Shown piece by piece: positions 59,356-64,000 of a stretch of 64,000 nt of DNA; within the stretch, counting starts at the first letter, position 1, and each line of letters opens with the position of its first letter. Under the pieces are notes generated by a model. It worked only from the letters and a program-made list of their open reading frames with translations, had not been told where the DNA came from and did no database searches. The position numbers and the translations under genes are program-made. The stretch is taken from the NCBI RefSeq assembly GCF_022581195.2, contig NC_061470.1:8804001-8868000 (forward strand), written 5' to 3'. The stretch comes from Helicoverpa zea. Lineage: Eukaryota > Arthropoda > Insecta > Lepidoptera > Noctuidae.

Positions 59356-62300
59356 AGTAGGTAAGACTATATCCTGTTTAAGACATCAATAAGCTAATTT
59401 CCAAATTATCTGCACCATTTTCCAATCTGATAAAGGCTACAATAAACTCAGAAAATCATGTTCATAATAGGTATAATTATAAACTTCCGTGCAAAAAAAC
59501 ATACCTACCTACACATTGAACATTTTATTGCCACAAAAACATGTGAGTTCACGATAAGAGGCAATAAAGCCATACCTGTCTAAAAGAACGAAGGGCTTAA
59601 GAGAAAATTACGAACATCCATATAAATGTTATCTTTTACGGATGGCCGTCCGTTCTGATTGATTGATCGATTGATTTTGCTTAGATCTCTCGGCGACATT
59701 GAGAGAAATCGATTTACACTTCCTGTACTAAAATTGGCGCAGTAGTTCGGTGTCAATTTTAATTTACATATGTAGGTAATTGTTTTGTGTGTTTTTTATT
59801 ATACCTACAATTTTATGGCGCATAAAATAGTTTGGTTAGTCAAGTTATTTTTAAGTAAAAGTGGTTTGATTAGATCGAAGATTAACAAAGTACATATGTG
59901 CTGTAATATTTTATATTTATTTACTTAATTAGTTGATAGTTTAACAAGGCAAAAGCAATACCAAAGGACTTAACCCTTTTTTAGCACTGTAGAAATTCGA
60001 TTAACGATACATTTTATAATTAGGGGGTCAATATAATACCTTCACGGCCTACACCATCTACCATAGGTCCCTAAAACCTTAGTACCTAGAAACCAGCATT
60101 AAGTCTAAAGGTCTCACTTACTTAAGCGACGGCAATCCAAGCGAAATGTTTACACTGGCTGACCGCATTCCGTGCATGCGTCCGACGCCAGTCGCCCGCG
60201 CCGAATGTTCTGCACTCCTTTTACACTGCACTGTACATACTTGTGTGCAATCCAGTGCATTAGGAAATGAGTAGGGTGCGTCTATTCCGCTGATGATACG
60301 TCATGGGTTCGTTGAATTTTCGTTTGGTCATTTTTTGTGGCGTTAAGTGTAATGCATTCGAAGAAAATCTTGAAAAAGTATCAGATCGTGAGTTACCAAG
60401 CTTGATTTTCTTTTCTAATTAAAAAATATTTTATAATAATTTTTGAGGAGGTTAACTTTATTGATACCAAAAATACCTCCAAGTATAGGTGCTATATACT
60501 TAATTTATCACATGTAATCTCGATAAAGCACATAATTTTCTGTCGAGGTCTCGAAGGGCGTGTGATAATAGCTCGAACTACATAATTATTTAGTCCTATA
60601 AGCCCACAGGTTAAGCCCATAGCTTAGTTAATATACCACCTGACTTTATAAAATACTCAACATACCTTTCTAAAATTCTGAGTTATCCAAGAATTTTTAA
60701 AATTGGTCTACCTTTTCACAAGCACGATATTTGCTGCTATTAAGGATATGAAACTGAGGTATTTAAAATAGCTGTCAGACATGTCGAGTGTTTCGTCACA
60801 GGGCGTGTCGTAGACAAGATATATTAGAATAGATTATTACTATAATCACATATAACGACAGGTTGTTGCTAAGTGTATGCCGCCGGTTACTCGTAAGCTC
60901 GTATAGAACATTTCCCTTATGTACAACTTTGCCTACGGTTAGACTTGTGTTTATACATATTTACTACGTTAACACCATGCTCGTTTTCCCGAATGGGTTC
61001 GATGTACTAAAGCAAAATAAGGGAGGCACTCGTCTTCCGCAAAAAATAATTCGACTTTTGGGCGGATATTTTCCTAAGATAATCATTAAACAATTTTGAA
61101 TTTGAGGAAATAAACGTATATGGATACATTAGGACCCCTTTTTCATCATTCAACTCTCTGCTTATCGACTACTCGTGCAGTATTGCATGGAACATAAGAC
61201 AGGGTCGAAGTATTTGACAGTGAATTCTGGAGTTTAAAATGAAGTCTGCTAACTGATTCTTGAATACTGAAAGGTCACTATTATATAATAATATGAAACC
61301 TAAAACCTATTGAAACCGTAAAACGAATTACACCAATCACGAACTTCCTTCTTTTATTGACATTTAGCCCAATAAACTGAACAATGATATAAATAACGTG
61401 ATCAGACCAACATTGCCGTATTCTCGTATGTAAACCTTAACCTTAGTGCAGTGGAGCGTGACAGTGACCTCTCGGCGACATATTGTTGTGTGTCAGCACA
61501 ATGCGAGCTTGTCATAACAATGGGTCATGTCGAATGGTGCTGACGTAAATGTGTTGGTACAAATCTGATCGATTTAGGTTTACTATATATAATTTTAAAC
61601 CAGGTTAGAGCAAACTTACTGGTAGTAGTCTTGGAAAGATCACGACTGCTTCTTTAACAGTAGATCCTTGCACCTTGTGGTAATTTTATGTTATGTTTAT
61701 CGCAAGCTTTCAGGAGGATTTGAGAAAACCCTGTCTTTAGGGCGTCCCAGATTAATAGGTAAAAGAAAGTAGTCTACACGATACATACTTATACTTACGG
61801 AAAAATTGTATATTTCAACTCTTAAAATCAACAATAGTATGCTGAAAATTTTACGCTGAAAATAGAAAATTACGACTGCGCAGTTTCCGAGTCTACTTTG
61901 TTTTGTAAACAAAGTAGTGAACTCAATAGACGTTCATTGCTTTATTTTTCATTGCAGCTGAATTCAAGGCCAAGTATATATCGGCTTTCTTTTGCGTTCG
62001 ATACGTCGGTCGGTCTCTAAAAACATCGACGAGTTTTTCAATACATTTTTCGCGCGCGTAAACGGTAATATGAAGTTTAATGGTTAACAGCCGTTTTCTA
62101 TATTCTATCCATCTACGGTTTTGTTTATTTGAGATAGGAATGAGACATTACTTGCATGGAGCTAATGTAAAAATTCTATCTCCAGTAAGCAAAATATGAG
62201 AGATTTTGGGAATTGCCGTAAGAATATCAATATTTTTAGAAGATTTTTATATATCGTTGCTAATGATTAATTTTCTTATTTTCCTTTACTAAAACTAGTA

Positions 62301-62798
62301 ACTTAAACTGGCCAATACAATTCTAACTTATCGATCAATTACAGCAGTCGATAAATTGGTACGTTTTCACCAATATCAAGCAAGCTTTTTTTTTTTTTGA
62401 TAATGGCGGATTATAGAAACAGATTGGATTTATTATCAGACAACTTTCATCTCTGGCTATCTTTAAATATCTATTGAGATATTCAATTTGGTTAACACAC
62501 GTTTCCTTATAAAGGAAATTTGATAGAAAGTTATATTTCCTTTGTTAGAAATATGTTATTGTTGTCAAAAACCTCATTTTGATATGATTGACGAATTGAT
62601 TATGGCGGTGAGAGTGATTGTTAAAATAGCATTTTAAGGATATTTTTTGGCTTAAATGATTGGCATTCGATTATATTCCTTTGTTGGGAATGTTCTTTTT
62701 TATCTATCTTCAATATTTTTAACGTTGATTCAACATTTACTGCTAAAATTGTCTAATTTTTAAAGGGGTCATACAATGAATTTTCAATTTCTATTCAG

Positions 62799-62940
62799 AT
62801 CTATTTCGACGGTAACAGCTCTTTCACATTGGAGAATTTTCCGAGCTTAAAAACCGCGCGACACCACCCGTACGAACCGAGCGGTCCCGTCGGAAAAGCC
62901 AAGCGGAACATCCACCAGTGTCAAAAGGCTGTTAGTATAG
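62799..62940 (+). CDS. Unidentified internal coding exon of a rightward gene
   Basis: A 142-nt exon candidate sits between an acceptor (TTTCTATTCAG, AG at 62797-62798) and a donor (GTAAAT at 62941). Only one frame is open across it; the other two meet stops. It encodes 47 codons plus one base: IYFDGNSSFTLENFPSLKTA, then RHHPYEPSGPVGKAKRNIHQ and CQKAVSI. The composition is GC-richer and more protein-like than anything for 25 kb around, with no Met, so it should be an internal exon entering in phase 0 and leaving in phase 1. I do not recognise the protein. The upstream exon could be the GC-rich island at 37.4-37.8 kb or one I could not see; the next exon is beyond the window. Confidence 0.5.
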
Positions 62941-64000
62941 GTAAATCGTAGCTGTCCAACTATATCATACATGCCTATAATAAATGTTTAAAGTGAACTC
63001 ACTAATGAATGTCGCATTAAATAATGCACTTCTACTTTCATAAAATTACCCGTACATATTCATACAAGGGAATAAGCTACGCAGCTTTCGAATTCCCATC
63101 ATAGAGGCGTACTGAAGGTAATTAATTAACGTGCATAATTTCACTGACACGTGAAATAATTTTATTAATTAATCGCGACAGCGGCTGTGCGCGGGCGCAA
63201 GTGTCACGCTTGTCGCATGAGCAGACAAGTGCAGAAGGACCACTGTTGTAATAGGTAGAATAATTAGAGTATGAAGATTTCGTTGTTCTATTAAACCTAT
63301 ACCATTTTGACTATTCTATACTTTTAGAAAAAAGTCAGATGTCAACTCCATTGATCTGTGAATTGCAATTGGGTTTGAACTACCGTTGTTTGTGATTAAA
63401 TTCTTGCTTTCGATGGCTTGATTTCTATGTTTAATGTAAGATTATTCCATTAAATGTGTGATAAAAACTCTACCCCGCAAGTATCCGCCATGTGGAATAG
63501 CGAACCATGCGAAATATCCCTGAGCGTTCTCTTGACTTCAGGACATTTTCAGAATTTTAAAGAGAAAATTGTCCTGTAAGTACCACTAATCAGTGACACA
63601 TTTCTTTGCTATATAATTTTAAGGAGCTTTTTATGACAAATAGACCTTCTGTTCTTCGACATACGGTACACATTGCATTGTGCCGTGTGAACAGGGAGAA
63701 AGCCGATGCGTTCGCAGAAGATATAAACAGTTGGGACGTGTTCATACAATACTCTATAAATATACGTACCTCTATGGGGCTTTGTTTGGAGAAACGGTCT
63801 ATTTGCTAGGGGTACTCATCAGCCAGTATGTTTATTTAGTTGCTATAAATTGTTTAGAAATAAGAACGTAGTTCAGTATTTGCAGGAGTATTTACCTTGT
63901 TGTTTGTACTTTCTATTTTCTGCAGTTTTATTTCTAAAGAAGGTTGTATAGGTCAAAGATAACAGTTGGGAAGGTGGTTCGTGTAATAAGATGTGACTTG
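62941..64000. other. Window end, no further exon recognised
   Basis: AT-rich DNA; a GC-richer patch at about 63175-63240 (GACAGCGGCTGTGCGCGGGC) and two short ORFs (63606-63809, 63680-63871) without recognisable motifs. Probably the next intron of the gene containing the exon at 62799. Confidence 0.35.

Larger units (their letters stand above)
37829..62798. other. 25-kb gene-poor, AT-rich region, probable long intron
   Basis: No ORF longer than 122 codons, no recognised domain. Content noted: the repeat copies listed separately, several moderately GC-rich patches (around 44.0, 45.8, 51.5 and 60.2 kb) that may be regulatory, and otherwise featureless DNA. The layout, a GC-rich island with a donor at the left and a clean coding exon at the right, fits a long first intron of a developmental-type gene; this is inference. 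Confidence 0.35.

Noticed and set aside
63606..63871. Two overlapping forward ORFs of 67 and 63 codons
   Set aside because: Neither shows a domain, splice support or better composition than surrounding noncoding DNA.
1..64000. CRISPR arrays, operons, prophage, rRNA
   Set aside because: The tandem repeats found are long-unit or transposon-derived without regular spacers, and the spliced genes mark the DNA as eukaryotic nuclear.

Overview
This window looks like nuclear DNA of a moth or butterfly (Lepidoptera, Ditrysia; possibly a noctuid, but I cannot name the species). It is AT-rich and has spliced genes with GT-AG introns. It also carries lepidopteran repeat types: a tRNA-derived SINE ending in GATGATG, R1-clade non-LTR retrotransposon remnants, hAT-type and foldback MITEs, and GATGATGATG retrotransposon tails. 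There is no operon-style layout, CRISPR array, rRNA gene or convincing tRNA gene.

Layout. 1-12.6 kb has no recognisable host gene but many mobile elements: a SINE with a LINE fragment inserted in its tail, a 122-bp tandem array, a 908-bp hAT-like element with an 8-bp target duplication, a small LINE tail with a 12-bp duplication, and a full-length SINE with a 13-bp duplication. 12.6-23.5 kb (+) is the Lnk/SH2B adaptor gene, a growth-factor/insulin-receptor adaptor with an N-terminal helical dimerisation region, a PH domain and an SH2 domain. Its coding part is five exons that join in frame. Intron 1 holds a 2.5-kb TIR DNA transposon whose own reading frame is split by a 5'-truncated R1-clade insertion. 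24-26 kb is a LINE-type element with an intact ORF1 but no ORF2. 28.7-31.2 kb (-) is a pair of DNA-repair genes, ZSWIM7 (SWS1) and RAD1, whose coding regions overlap by 8 nt in one exon. 32.2-33.2 kb (+) is a single-exon SLC35G1-like membrane transporter, and 35.3-36.0 kb (+) is Mediator subunit MED21 in three exons. From 36.6 kb to the end is a gene-poor, AT-rich stretch. It has one GC-rich promoter/first-exon candidate near 37.4-37.8 kb and one convincing but unidentified internal coding exon at 62.8 kb, which suggests a large long-intron gene running right out of the window.

How the genes relate. ZSWIM7 (homologous recombination, Shu-complex partner) and RAD1 (9-1-1 checkpoint clamp) both act in the DNA-damage response. 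The RAD1 start codon lies inside the ZSWIM7 terminator (ATGGATGA), and a nine-codon upstream ORF ends over the ZSWIM7 start in the same way (ATGA), so the locus is a good candidate for a translationally coupled bicistronic transcript. ZSWIM7 and the SLC35G1-like gene are divergent, with about 1 kb between their start codons. The remaining genes show no functional link.

Limits. Exon boundaries were read by eye from frame continuity, splice consensus and remembered family features. Transcription starts, UTRs and transposon family names are inferences.
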